From contig JAFZQJ010000026.1 of assembly GCA_017620395.1 (NCBI GenBank), positions 124,001 through 188,000 on the forward strand: 64,000 nt of DNA, given 5' to 3'. Position 1 is the stretch's first letter. Every line of letters begins with the position of its first letter. This document shows, piece after piece, positions 37,707 through 47,254 of this stretch. Position numbers and translations under genes: made by a program. The stretch is from Clostridia bacterium. Lineage in GTDB: Bacteria; Bacillota; Clostridia; Oscillospirales; RGIG8002. Below the pieces are notes generated by a model. That model was given only the letters and a program-made list of their open reading frames with translations. It did no database searches and was not told where the DNA came from.

Positions 37707-38204
37707 ATGCTGTTGTTCTTTCTGCTTTCCGCCGCGCTCGTCGCCACGGATCAGATAACGAAAGCGCTCGCCGTCGCGTATCTCAAGCCGGTCACGACCG
37801 TTCCGATAATACGGGACGTGCTTCACCTGACCTACCGCGAGAATACCGGCGCGGCGTTCAGCATACTCAACGGCTTCCGATGGGGCTTCGTGATACTCGC
37901 GGTAATAGTCTGCGGAATAGTGATATATATCAACGTTTCGCGCAAGATTGACTCGAAGCTCTTCTACGCGTCGTCGATACTCGTCGTCGCGGGCGCGATC
38001 GGGAACGTGATCGACCGTATCGCGACCGGAGCGGTCGTCGATTTCATAGATTTCCGGCTGATCGATTTTCCGGTGTTCAACTTTGCGGATATCTGCCTTA
38101 CCGTCGGAGTTGCGATGCTCTTTATCTATTTCCTGTTTTTCTACGGCAAAGAGAAAAAGACCGTGAAGACGGAGGAAACGCCCGATGAGGATAACGGTAA
38201 CTGA
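37707..38204 (+). CDS. lspA: Signal peptidase II (prolipoprotein)
   Basis: 165 residues with four membrane helices. The catalytic aspartates are Asp103 (GNVIDRI) and Asp128 (FNFADIC), with the conserved ENTGAAFS box. It cleaves lipidated prolipoproteins, such as the solute-binding protein and serpin predicted in this window. AAAGGAGAAAGCC precedes the ATG at 37707, so the longer frame from 37662 is rejected. Its end overlaps the next gene by 20 nt, the frequent lspA-rluD pair. Confidence 0.95.
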   Translation: MLLFFLLSAALVATDQITKALAVAYLKPVTTVPIIRDVLHLTYRENTGAAFSILNGFRWGFVILAVIVCGIVIYINVSRKIDSKLFYASSILVVAGAIGNVIDRIATGAVVDFIDFRLIDFPVFNFADICLTVGVAMLFIYFLFFYGKEKKTVKTEETPDEDNGN

Positions 38205-39117
38205 AGAAACCGCGGGAACGCGGCTCGACGCGGTCGTATCCGCTTCCGGGGAGTTCTCGCGCTCCGCGGCGCAGAAGCTCATCGAGTCGGGCGCGGTCGA
38301 AATCAACGGAGCGCCCGTTACCGCGAAGAACCATAAGACGAAGGCGGGCGACGAGATAGTCGTCACACCTCCGGAAGCCGAGCCGCTCGATATGGCTCCG
38401 GCTGAGATACCGCTTTCCGTGCTCTACGAGGACTCCGACCTGCTCGTCGTGGACAAGCCCGTCGGAATGGTCGTTCACCCCGCGCCGGGGAACTATTCCG
38501 ATACGCTCGTCAACGCGCTTCTCGCGCACTGCGGCGATTCGCTCTCCGGCATAAACGGAGTGACGCGCCCGGGCATCGTCCACCGCATAGACAAGGAGAC
38601 GAGCGGGGTGCTGCTCGTCGCGAAAAACGACAAGGCGCACCTTTCGCTCGCGGAGCAGATAAAGGAGCACACGGCGCGCAGGGAATACCTAGCCGTCGTC
38701 CACGGCCGCTTCCCGAAAAAAGAGGGCACAGTCAACGCGCCGATCGGGCGCAGCCGCGCCGACCGCAAGAAGATGGCGGTCACGGCGGTCAATTCAAAGC
38801 CTGCGGTCACGCACTACGAAGTGCTTGAAGAATTCGACAAATACTCGCTGATCCTCTGCCGCCTCGAGACCGGCAGAACGCATCAGATACGCGTCCACAT
38901 GGCGCATATCGGACACCCCGTCGCGGGGGACAGGCAATACGGCAGGACAACCGACCTGCCGCTGACGCATCAATGCCTCCACGCGGCGAGAATAACCTTC
39001 CGCCACCCTTCAACGGGCGAAGAGATGACGGTCGAAGCGCCGCTGCCCGACTATTTCACCGAAACGCTCAGCGTTTTGAGAAAGGGAGATGCTCATGGAA
39101 AAACAGAAACTTACTGA
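38185..39117 (+). CDS. RluD/RluC-family pseudouridine synthase
   Basis: 310 residues. An N-terminal S4 RNA-binding domain (about 12-60) precedes the RluA-type catalytic domain with HRIDKETSG; Asp136 is the catalytic aspartate. It isomerises uridines in 23S rRNA; the exact sites cannot be told from sequence. It overlaps lspA by 20 nt and the transketolase gene by 23 nt. Confidence 0.93.
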   Translation: MRITVTEETAGTRLDAVVSASGEFSRSAAQKLIESGAVEINGAPVTAKNHKTKAGDEIVVTPPEAEPLDMAPAEIPLSVLYEDSDLLVVDKPVGMVVHPAPGNYSDTLVNALLAHCGDSLSGINGVTRPGIVHRIDKETSGVLLVAKNDKAHLSLAEQIKEHTARREYLAVVHGRFPKKEGTVNAPIGRSRADRKKMAVTAVNSKPAVTHYEVLEEFDKYSLILCRLETGRTHQIRVHMAHIGHPVAGDRQYGRTTDLPLTHQCLHAARITFRHPSTGEEMTVEAPLPDYFTETLSVLRKGDAHGKTETY

Positions 39118-39949
39118 GCTTGCCGTCTTCGCGGAAAAGGTACGCCTCGCCGCGCTTGAGGGCATCTACAACGCCGCCTCGGGACATCCCGGCGGATCGC
39201 TTTCGATCGCGGAAGTCGTAACGTATCTGTATAACTGTGAAATGCGCATACGTCCCGATCAGCCCGACTGGGAAGACAGAGACAGATTCGTTTTATCCAA
39301 GGGGCACTGCGCGCCCGCCGTCTACGCCGCGCTCGGTCTGAAGGGCTACTTCGACGTCAAAGAGGTCGCGAATCTCCGTAAGCTCGGGCACTTCCTTCAG
39401 GGTCACCCCGATATGAAGGGCGTTCCCGGCATCGATATGTCCACCGGCTCGCTGGGGCAGGGCATTTCCGCCGCCTGCGGAATGGCGCTCGCCGCGAAGC
39501 TCGACGGAAGGGACTACCGCGTTTACACAATCCTCGGCGACGGCGAAAGCCAGGAGGGACAGGTCTACGAAGCCCTCATGTTCGCCGCGCACTACAACCT
39601 CGATAACCTCGTCGTGATGATCGACTATAACGGCCTGCAGATAGACGGCGATATAACGAAGGTCATGTCGCCTCTGCCGTTTGCCGATAAGTTCAGGGCG
39701 TTCAACTTCAACGTCTTTGAGGCGGACGGGCACGACTTCGAGTCCATCGCCGCCGCGCTTGACGCCGCGAGAGCCGCGAAGGGCAAGCCGAGCGGCATAA
39801 TCCTCCGCACTGTCAAGGGCAAGGGCGTTTCGTTTATGGAAAACAACCCCGCCTGGCACGGCTCCGCGCCGAAGCAGGAGCAGTACGAGATCGCGAAGGC
39901 GGAGCTCGAGGCGCGTCTTGAAGCGGCGCAGAAAGGGGAACTGAGATGA
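39095..39949 (+). CDS. Transketolase, N-terminal (TPP-binding) subunit
   Basis: 284 residues carrying the thiamine-diphosphate domain: SGHPGGSLSIAE, SKGHCAPAVYAALG and the TPP motif GDGESQEGQVYEAL. Bacillota and archaea often split transketolase in two chains; the other half is encoded next with a 4-nt overlap. Together they act in the non-oxidative pentose phosphate pathway. The ATG at 39095 follows AAAGGGAG at good spacing; the ATG 6 nt earlier is too close. The start lies inside the preceding gene. Confidence 0.94.
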   Translation: MEKQKLTELAVFAEKVRLAALEGIYNAASGHPGGSLSIAEVVTYLYNCEMRIRPDQPDWEDRDRFVLSKGHCAPAVYAALGLKGYFDVKEVANLRKLGHFLQGHPDMKGVPGIDMSTGSLGQGISAACGMALAAKLDGRDYRVYTILGDGESQEGQVYEALMFAAHYNLDNLVVMIDYNGLQIDGDITKVMSPLPFADKFRAFNFNVFEADGHDFESIAAALDAARAAKGKPSGIILRTVKGKGVSFMENNPAWHGSAPKQEQYEIAKAELEARLEAAQKGELR

Positions 39950-40884
39950 AAGCAACGAGAGAAAGCTACGGCCTGACGCTCGCGGAGCTCGGCGAGACCA
40001 ATAAGGATATCGTCGTCCTCGACGCCGACCTTTCCGGCTCGACCAAGACCGCGATTTTCGGCAAAAAGTTTCCCGACAGATTCTTCAACTGCGGCATCGC
40101 GGAAGGCAATATGATGTCCGTCGCGGCGGGACTCGCCGCCTGCGGCAAGACCGTTTTCGCCAGCTCCTTCGCTATGTTCGCCACCGGCAGGGCGTTCGAG
40201 CAGATAAGAAACTCCATCTGCTATCCCGGCCTTAACGTAAAAGTCGCCGCGTCCCACGCGGGCGTTTCCGTGGGCGAGGACGGCGCGACTCACCAGTGCA
40301 TCGAGGATATATCGATAATGCGTTCCATTCCCGGCATGGTGGTCGTCAGCCCCGCCGACGACGCGGAGGCGTGCGCGGCGGTACGCGCCGCCGCCGAGTA
40401 TAACGGACCTATGTATATCCGCCTCGGCCGTCTCGTCTACCCGGACGTCTATACGCCCGAAACCTGTCATTTCAAGCTCGGCAAGGGCGACGTCCTGCGC
40501 GACGGCTCCGACGTGACCATCGTCGCGACCGGACTTATGCTTTCCGAGTCGCTGATCGCCGCCGATATACTTGAAAAAGAGGGGATAAGCGCCGCGGTAA
40601 TCAACATCTCCACGATAAAGCCCATCGACGCCGAACTGCTCGTGAAATACGCGCAGAAGACCGGCTGCATCGTCACCGCCGAAGAGCATAATATCATCGG
40701 CGGGCTCGGCTCCGCGGTCTGCGAAGCGCTCAGCGAGCACTGGCCCGTTCCCGTCAGCCGCGTCGGCATAAACGACGTTTTCGGCTTGAGCGGCAAGGCG
40801 AAGGAGGTCCTCGCTTACTTCGGCCTCACCGGCGAAAAGATTGCCGAGAGAGCGAAGATGATAACGAAAATGAAAAAAGCGTGA
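39946..40884 (+). CDS. Transketolase, C-terminal subunit
   Basis: 312 residues with the pyrimidine-binding and C-terminal transketolase domains: NCGIAEGNMMSVAAGLAACGKTVFASSFAMF and, later, a TAEEHNIIGGLGSAV element. It completes the active site formed with the upstream subunit. It overlaps that gene by 4 nt (ATGA), so equal synthesis by coupling is expected. The cre-like site of the pgk operon begins at its stop codon. Confidence 0.94.
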   Translation: MKATRESYGLTLAELGETNKDIVVLDADLSGSTKTAIFGKKFPDRFFNCGIAEGNMMSVAAGLAACGKTVFASSFAMFATGRAFEQIRNSICYPGLNVKVAASHAGVSVGEDGATHQCIEDISIMRSIPGMVVVSPADDAEACAAVRAAAEYNGPMYIRLGRLVYPDVYTPETCHFKLGKGDVLRDGSDVTIVATGLMLSESLIAADILEKEGISAAVINISTIKPIDAELLVKYAQKTGCIVTAEEHNIIGGLGSAVCEALSEHWPVPVSRVGINDVFGLSGKAKEVLAYFGLTGEKIAERAKMITKMKKA

Positions 40885-40895
40885 AAACGCTTGCA
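40881..40895. promoter_or_regulatory. cre-like CcpA site overlapping the pgk promoter
   Basis: GTGAAAACGCTTGCA fits the catabolite-responsive-element consensus WTGNAANCGNWNNCW at 14 of 15 positions; only the first base differs. It overlaps the -35 hexamer of the pgk promoter. The same bases also form a short hairpin at the transketolase stop, so the match could be coincidental. Confidence 0.5.
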
Positions 40896-40919
40896 ATTCA
40901 CGCCGGCACGGCGTAAAAT
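40891..40919 (+). promoter_or_regulatory. Sigma-A-type promoter of the pgk-tpiA-gpmI operon
   Basis: TTGCAA (40891-40896), a 17-bp spacer and TAAAAT (40914-40919) give a leader of about 28 nt. The spacer contains an inverted repeat, ACGCC-GGCAC-GGCGT (40900-40914). Confidence 0.75.
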
Positions 40920-40953
40920 AACACTGATAATTTTATAAACGGAGGATATACAC

Positions 40954-42249
<1,296 letters not shown>

Positions 42250-42267
42250 TTCAAAAAGCAATTTAAG

Positions 42268-42292
42268 CGGGGCGGTCGCACCGGCCGCCCCG
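42268..42292 (+). other. Intercistronic GC hairpin between pgk and tpiA
   Basis: An 8-bp stem (42268-42275 with 42285-42292) has a 9-nt loop and no T-tract after it. It sits in a 69-nt gap inside the operon, so a processing or stability element is more likely than a terminator. Confidence 0.55.
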
Positions 42293-42318
42293 AAATCACT
42301 TTATAAGGAGAAACTGCA

Positions 42319-43086
42319 ATGAATAAAGACCTCAGAAGCGCCATTATCGCCGGCAACTGGAAGATGAACAAGACTCCGTCCGAAGCGGCGAAGCTCATCG
42401 AGGAGCTCAAGGCCGCCATGCCCGAGCCCGACTGCGAAGTCGTCGTCTGCGTTCCCGCCATCGACATCCCCGCAGTCGCGGAAGCGATAAAGGGCAGCCG
42501 TATACATCTCGGCGCGCAGAACGTGCATTTCGAGCCCAGCGGCGCCTTCACCGGCGAGATCTCCGCGTCCATGCTCGCGGAAATGGGCGTTGAATACGTT
42601 ATCGTCGGCCACAGTGAACGCCGCCAGTACTTCGGCGAGACCAACGAAACGGTCAACCTCCGCGCCAAAGCGGCGATCGCCGCCGGACTTACCCCCATCA
42701 TCTGCGTCGGCGAAACGCTCGAGCAGCGTGAGCAGGGGATAACCGACGACCTGATCTCCATGCAGACGAAGATCGCCTTCAACGGCATTGAGAAGGAAGA
42801 CGCGATCAACTGCGTCATCGCCTACGAGCCCGTGTGGGCGATAGGCACCGGCAAGACCGCCACCGCCGAGCAGGCGAACGAGGTCTGCCAGCTCATCAGA
42901 GACACCATCGGCGTCCTCTACGACGACGAGACCGCGGACGGCATCTCCATTCAGTACGGCGGCTCCATGAACGCGAAGAACTGCGCCGAGCTGCTCGCGA
43001 TGGAAGACATCGACGGCGGCCTTATCGGCGGCGCTTCGCTGAAGGCCCCCGACTTCTCTGTCATCATCGACGCGGCTTCCAAGTAA
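42319..43086 (+). CDS. tpiA: Triosephosphate isomerase
   Basis: 255 residues, normal length. Catalytic residues are Asn13 and Lys15 (GNWKMN), His98 (VGHSERR) and Glu170 (YEPVWAIGTG). It interconverts dihydroxyacetone phosphate and glyceraldehyde 3-phosphate. AAGGAG lies before the ATG. gpmI follows after 21 nt. Confidence 0.97.
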   Translation: MNKDLRSAIIAGNWKMNKTPSEAAKLIEELKAAMPEPDCEVVVCVPAIDIPAVAEAIKGSRIHLGAQNVHFEPSGAFTGEISASMLAEMGVEYVIVGHSERRQYFGETNETVNLRAKAAIAAGLTPIICVGETLEQREQGITDDLISMQTKIAFNGIEKEDAINCVIAYEPVWAIGTGKTATAEQANEVCQLIRDTIGVLYDDETADGISIQYGGSMNAKNCAELLAMEDIDGGLIGGASLKAPDFSVIIDAASK

Positions 43087-43107
43087 TAAACAGAAAGTGT
43101 TGATAAT

Positions 43108-44679
43108 ATGAAAAGACCTGTTGTATGCGTCGTCATGGACGGCGTCGGGTTCAGCAAGACCGGACTCGGCGACGCCGTCGGCAACGCCAACACCCCGACC
43201 CTCGACAAGCTCTTCGCGACCTGCCCGCACACGCGCCTGAAGGCGCACGGTGCCGCCGTCGGACTCCCCGGCGACGACGATATGGGCAACAGCGAAGTCG
43301 GACATAACGCCCTCGGCTGCGGCCAGATCTATTCGCAGGGCGCGAAGCTCGTCAACGAATCCATCGAGAGCGGCAAGCTCTATCAGAGCGCCGTCTGGAA
43401 AAAGATCGTCGCGGGCTGCGTCGAAAGATCGTCGACTCTGCATTTCATCGGTCTGCTTTCCGACGGCAACGTCCACTCCAACGTTTCGCACCTTTTCGCG
43501 ATGCTGAAAAAGGCGAAGAGCGAGGGCGTGAAAAAGGCGAGAGTCCACATCCTGCTCGACGGCAGAGACGTTCCCGCGACCTCGGCGCTTATCTACGTCG
43601 AGCAGCTGGAAAACGTCCTCGCGGAGCTCAACGACGCCGGCTTTGACGGAAAGATCGCCAGCGGCGGCGGCAGAATGAAGGTCACGATGGACAGATACAA
43701 GGCCGACTGGAATATGGTAAAGATCGGCTGGGATACACACGTCAGAGGCGAGGGCAGACAGTTCGCGTCCGCCGCGGAAGCGATCGAGACCTACCGCGCC
43801 GAGAACGAAGGCGTCATCGACCAGGATCTGCCCGCGTTCGTCATCGCCGATAACGGCGAGCCGGTCGGCAGGATAACCGACGGCGACGCGGTCATACTCT
43901 TCAACTTCAGAGGCGACCGCGCGATCGAGATCAGTATGGCGTTCGACGACGAAAACTTCACCGCCTTCGACAGAGGCGCGCGCCCCGACGTCATATACGC
44001 CGGAATGCTGCAGTACGACGGCGACCTCGAGCTGCCGAAGAACTACCTTGTCAACCCGCCGGAGATAAAGGACACGCTCAGCGAGCTGCTCGTCGCTCAC
44101 GGCCTTAATCAATACGCCGTTTCCGAAACGCAGAAGTACGGCCACGTAACGTATTTCTGGAACGGCAACAGAAGCGGCAAGACCAGCGAGGAGCTCGAGA
44201 CCTTCGAGGAGATCCCCTCCGACAAGGTTTCCTTCGACGAGCGCCCGTGGATGAAGTCCGCCGAGGTCACCGACGCGATGATAGCCGCGCTGAAGAGCGG
44301 CAAATACGACTTCCTGCGCTGCAACTATCCCAACGGCGACATGGTCGGACACACCGGCAGCTACGACGCCGCGATAATCGCCGTCGAATCGGTCGATATC
44401 GGCCTCGCGCGTCTGATAAAGGCGGTCGACGAAGCCGGCGCGATCCTGCTCGTTACCGCCGACCACGGCAACGCCGACGAAATGCTCGAGAAGAACAAGA
44501 AGGGCGAGCTTCAGGTGCGCACCGCGCATTCGCTCAACCCCGTCCCGTTCATTATCTACGACACGCAGGCAAAGCATGAGATAATCGACGGCGAATACGG
44601 CCTCGCCAACGTCGCCCCGACAATCGCGAAACTGCTCGGACTCACGCCTCCCGCGAGCTGGCAGCCGAGCATGATATGA
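43108..44679 (+). CDS. gpmI: Phosphoglycerate mutase, cofactor-independent
   Basis: A 523-residue iPGM of the alkaline phosphatase superfamily. Asp11 (VMDGVG) and the phosphorylated Ser62 (DMGNSEVGH) are present, as are the metal ligands in the VTADHGNADEM motif near the end. It interconverts 3- and 2-phosphoglycerate. The ribosome site is weak (AGAAAGTG). An intrinsic terminator follows the stop. Confidence 0.95.
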   Translation: MKRPVVCVVMDGVGFSKTGLGDAVGNANTPTLDKLFATCPHTRLKAHGAAVGLPGDDDMGNSEVGHNALGCGQIYSQGAKLVNESIESGKLYQSAVWKKIVAGCVERSSTLHFIGLLSDGNVHSNVSHLFAMLKKAKSEGVKKARVHILLDGRDVPATSALIYVEQLENVLAELNDAGFDGKIASGGGRMKVTMDRYKADWNMVKIGWDTHVRGEGRQFASAAEAIETYRAENEGVIDQDLPAFVIADNGEPVGRITDGDAVILFNFRGDRAIEISMAFDDENFTAFDRGARPDVIYAGMLQYDGDLELPKNYLVNPPEIKDTLSELLVAHGLNQYAVSETQKYGHVTYFWNGNRSGKTSEELETFEEIPSDKVSFDERPWMKSAEVTDAMIAALKSGKYDFLRCNYPNGDMVGHTGSYDAAIIAVESVDIGLARLIKAVDEAGAILLVTADHGNADEMLEKNKKGELQVRTAHSLNPVPFIIYDTQAKHEIIDGEYGLANVAPTIAKLLGLTPPASWQPSMI

Positions 44680-44700
44680 AAACAGAATAAAAATTATCCG

Positions 44701-44736
44701 AAAACCGCAAGAGTTAGTTTAATTCCTGCGGTTTTT
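44701..44736 (+). terminator. Intrinsic terminator after gpmI
   Basis: A 9-bp stem (44701-44709 with 44727-44735) is followed by T residues (44732-44736). It lies 22 nt after the gpmI stop and just before the next gene's promoter region. Confidence 0.8.
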
Positions 44737-44740
44737 GTGT

Positions 44741-44746
44741 TATAAT
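44741..44746 (+). promoter_or_regulatory. -10 box for the UroD-type gene
   Basis: TATAAT lies 27 nt before the ATG. The -35 position (TTTAAT at 17 bp) is poor and overlaps the terminator loop, so strength is uncertain. Confidence 0.45.
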
Positions 44747-44772
44747 CAAGGCGAAGAAGGGGAGGGCGAAGT

Positions 44773-45825
44773 ATGTTCGAAGGTTTCGTTCCCGATTATA
44801 CGAATATCGTAGACGCCGCGCGCAACAGATCCGCGAAGCGCCTGCCGCTTTACGAGCACCAGATTGACGACGCGATTATGGAAAAGATCGTCGGCAGGGA
44901 GTTTTCCGGCCTGCAGGACGGCTCTGCCGCGGAAGCGGCTGAATACGTCGGCCGCGTCTGTGAAAGCTACCTGAAATGCGGTTACGACACCGTTACCTTC
45001 GAGCGCTGGCTCAGCGTCGCGTTCCCGGGCAGCGGCGCGCTCGGCGGTCACAAGCCGCCCGTGATAAGAGACCGCGCCGACTTCGAGAAGTACCCCTGGG
45101 ACGAGGTGCCGGATAATTTCTTCAAGCTTTACGGCAAGCTTTTCGACGGCCTGCGCGAAAAGCTCCCCGCCGGAATGAAGGCGATAGGGGGCGTAGGCTG
45201 CGGCGTCTTCGAGTGCGTCGAGGACCTCGTCGGATATCAGGATCTCTGCCTGCTTTCTTATGACGATCCGGAGCTTTACGCCGACCTTTTCAAAAAAGTC
45301 GGCGGCGTCAGCGCCGCGACGTGGGAACGCTTCATCCGCGAATACGGCGACCTCTACTGCGTGCTGCGCTTCGGCGACGATCTCGGCTACAAGTCGAATA
45401 CGCTCCTGCCGCACGATGATATCAGAACGCATATAATCCCGCAGTACAAGCGGATAATCGATATGGCGCACGCGAGCGGAAAGCCGTTCCTGCTGCACTC
45501 CTGCGGCAACATCTTCGGCGTTTTCGACGACCTTATCGCCGCCGGAATAGACGCGAAGCACTCGAACGAGGATCAGATCGCGCCATTCACCGAATGGGTT
45601 GAGCGTTACGGCGACCGCATCGGCAACTTCGGCGGCGCGGACGTCGACGTGCTCTGCCAGTCTTCGGAGTCGGAGATAAGAGAATACGTCACGGATATAT
45701 TGAAAAAGTGCGAGGGGCGCGGGGGCGTCGCCTTCGGCTCCGGCAATTCGATAGCCGGATACGTCCCGGTGGAAAACTATCTCGCTATGGTGCGCACCGT
45801 ACGCGAATACCGCGGCGAAAAGTGA
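44773..45825 (+). CDS. Uroporphyrinogen-decarboxylase-family (MtaA/CmuA-like) methyltransferase
   Basis: A 350-residue TIM-barrel protein of the UroD superfamily. The HSCGN motif (His242, Cys244) is the His-X-Cys zinc pair of corrinoid-dependent methyltransferases such as MtaA/MtbA; Cys295 is a candidate third ligand. True HemE decarboxylases lack this pair, and no haem genes are nearby. I infer methyl transfer between a corrinoid protein and another acceptor or donor. A corrinoid protein is encoded 1.4 kb downstream, beyond the serpin gene. The substrate is unknown. GGGGAGGG precedes the ATG. Confidence 0.82.
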   Translation: MFEGFVPDYTNIVDAARNRSAKRLPLYEHQIDDAIMEKIVGREFSGLQDGSAAEAAEYVGRVCESYLKCGYDTVTFERWLSVAFPGSGALGGHKPPVIRDRADFEKYPWDEVPDNFFKLYGKLFDGLREKLPAGMKAIGGVGCGVFECVEDLVGYQDLCLLSYDDPELYADLFKKVGGVSAATWERFIREYGDLYCVLRFGDDLGYKSNTLLPHDDIRTHIIPQYKRIIDMAHASGKPFLLHSCGNIFGVFDDLIAAGIDAKHSNEDQIAPFTEWVERYGDRIGNFGGADVDVLCQSSESEIREYVTDILKKCEGRGGVAFGSGNSIAGYVPVENYLAMVRTVREYRGEK

Positions 45826-45877
45826 CCGCCGCAGTGTGAAACTTGCGTGTGCGCCTTGTATTCCTCATTTTCTTCTG

Positions 45878-45905
45878 AACGAACGTGACTTACGGTTCGT
45901 TTTTT
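45878..45905 (+). terminator. Weak intrinsic terminator after the UroD-type gene
   Basis: AACGAAC (45878-45884) pairs with GTTCGTT (45895-45901), followed by T residues. The stem is short, so read-through into the serpin gene is possible; I see no good promoter between this hairpin and the serpin start. Confidence 0.55.
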
Positions 45906-45958
45906 ACGGGTATATAAGTGAAGAGTGTTCAACAGTCGTGATAACAGGAGGCGCGATT

Positions 45959-47161
45959 ATGAAAAGGATCATTGCGTTGACGCTGGCGCTCGTTATCGGA
46001 GCGGCGATATTCGCGGGCTGCGGAAACCAGCCGGCGGAGCCGGATCCGGCAGCCGCGGGCTACGTCGAAAAACCGGTCGGCAAGGTCAACGGCGCCGCGC
46101 TTTACAACCTCGACGAAAAGCTGCTCGACTATATCGCCGAGCGGCAGAGCGGAAACTTCGTCATATCTCCGATGTCATTCAAATACGCCTACGGGCTTAT
46201 GCTCGCCGGCGCGGAAGGGAACACGAAAAAAGAGCTCCTTGGCGCATTCGCGCTGGAGAACGAGCATTATATCAATAAAGCGCTCTCGTCGTTCAATGAG
46301 TACGCGGATGAAAGCGCGGGCAATACCGATCTGAAAATCGCAAACTCCGTGTGGACGCGCGAGGACATAGGCTCGGTAAAACAGAGCTATAAAGAGAAAA
46401 TCAAAGAGTATAACGCGGAATACTTTGACTTTTCCGGAAACGTCGCCGAAAAAGCCGACGAATGGGTGAAGGGAAAAACCAACGGTATGATCCCGCGTCT
46501 TTTCCCCGAGGGTCACGATACATCCGACCTCGTTATGCTGCAGCTGAACGCCTTATATTTCAAGGGTGCCTGGGATTCGGAGTTCAAACCCGAAGACAAT
46601 CAACGTTCTGATTTTACGAAGGAAGACGGTTCTTTCGTCGAAAAGGACTTTATGTTCCAATCGGAAGCGATGCCGTATTACGAGGATGAGGATACCAAAC
46701 TTGTGATCTTGCCTATCAGAGACTTTTATAGCGAGACGGGCGTCGTTTTCGTTCTCGGAAGCACCGACGATCTGATCGAAAAAATCGGAAAGGCTTATAA
46801 CAGCAGGCCGATAGTCAATCTGGCGATACCGAAGTTCGAGGTCGAAACGTCTTTGGAGAACGGCGAGTTCTGCGATTTCCTGAAAGCGTGCGGCGTTGCC
46901 GACGCGTTCGATGCTTCGGACGCGGACTTTTCCGGAATTACCGATATGCCGCTTTATGTCAGCGAGATCATCCAGAGAGCGAAGCTCGGAATCAACGAAA
47001 AAGGAATAGAAGGCGCGGCCGCGACGGAAATAGGTTACTCTTTAGGTTTCATGCCGACGGAATCGGTGGATTTCAAAGCCGACCGCCCGTTTTCCTTCTT
47101 CGTCGTCGCCGATCTTCAGACGTCGCGCCACGTTATTTTCGAGGGGCGCATCGTCGAGTAA
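45959..47161 (+). CDS. Serpin-family lipoprotein
   Basis: A 400-residue serpin behind a lipoprotein signal (IGAAIFAGC, Cys21). Conserved serpin segments are visible: NFVISPMSFKYAYGLML (66-82), NALYFKGAWDSEF (197-209), hinge GINEKGIEGAAAT (344-356) and DFKADRPFSFFVVAD (371-385). The hinge with its small residues suggests an inhibitory serpin, although P14 is Ile rather than Thr or Ser. The reactive loop (about 357-370) offers Leu362, Phe364 or Met365 as scissile candidates, hinting at chymotrypsin- or elastase-like targets; this is inference. It should sit on the outer face of the membrane. AGGAGG precedes the ATG. The gene looks more AT-rich than its neighbours, which fits horizontal gain. 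Confidence 0.92.
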   Translation: MKRIIALTLALVIGAAIFAGCGNQPAEPDPAAAGYVEKPVGKVNGAALYNLDEKLLDYIAERQSGNFVISPMSFKYAYGLMLAGAEGNTKKELLGAFALENEHYINKALSSFNEYADESAGNTDLKIANSVWTREDIGSVKQSYKEKIKEYNAEYFDFSGNVAEKADEWVKGKTNGMIPRLFPEGHDTSDLVMLQLNALYFKGAWDSEFKPEDNQRSDFTKEDGSFVEKDFMFQSEAMPYYEDEDTKLVILPIRDFYSETGVVFVLGSTDDLIEKIGKAYNSRPIVNLAIPKFEVETSLENGEFCDFLKACGVADAFDASDADFSGITDMPLYVSEIIQRAKLGINEKGIEGAAATEIGYSLGFMPTESVDFKADRPFSFFVVADLQTSRHVIFEGRIVE

Positions 47162-47189
47162 AATCCGCAAAATATTTCGCCGATTTATC

Positions 47190-47218
47190 TTGCAACGTCA
47201 AAATCGTTATGGTATAAT
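47190..47218 (+). promoter_or_regulatory. Sigma-A promoter of the corrinoid protein gene
   Basis: TTGCAA (47190-47195), a 17-bp spacer and TATAAT (47213-47218) lie 37 nt before the ATG. Confidence 0.8.
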
Positions 47219-47254
47219 TACGCTATCAAACAACCTACCCGAGGGGGCGGCAGT

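Noticed and set aside
44773-45825. Haem-pathway uroporphyrinogen decarboxylase (HemE)
   Set aside because: The HSCGN zinc motif and lack of nearby haem genes favour the methyltransferase branch of the family.
45836-45958. Upstream extension of the serpin reading frame
   Set aside because: The extension lacks a ribosome site and runs across the terminator hairpin; the ATG at 45959 has AGGAGG and begins a proper lipoprotein signal.
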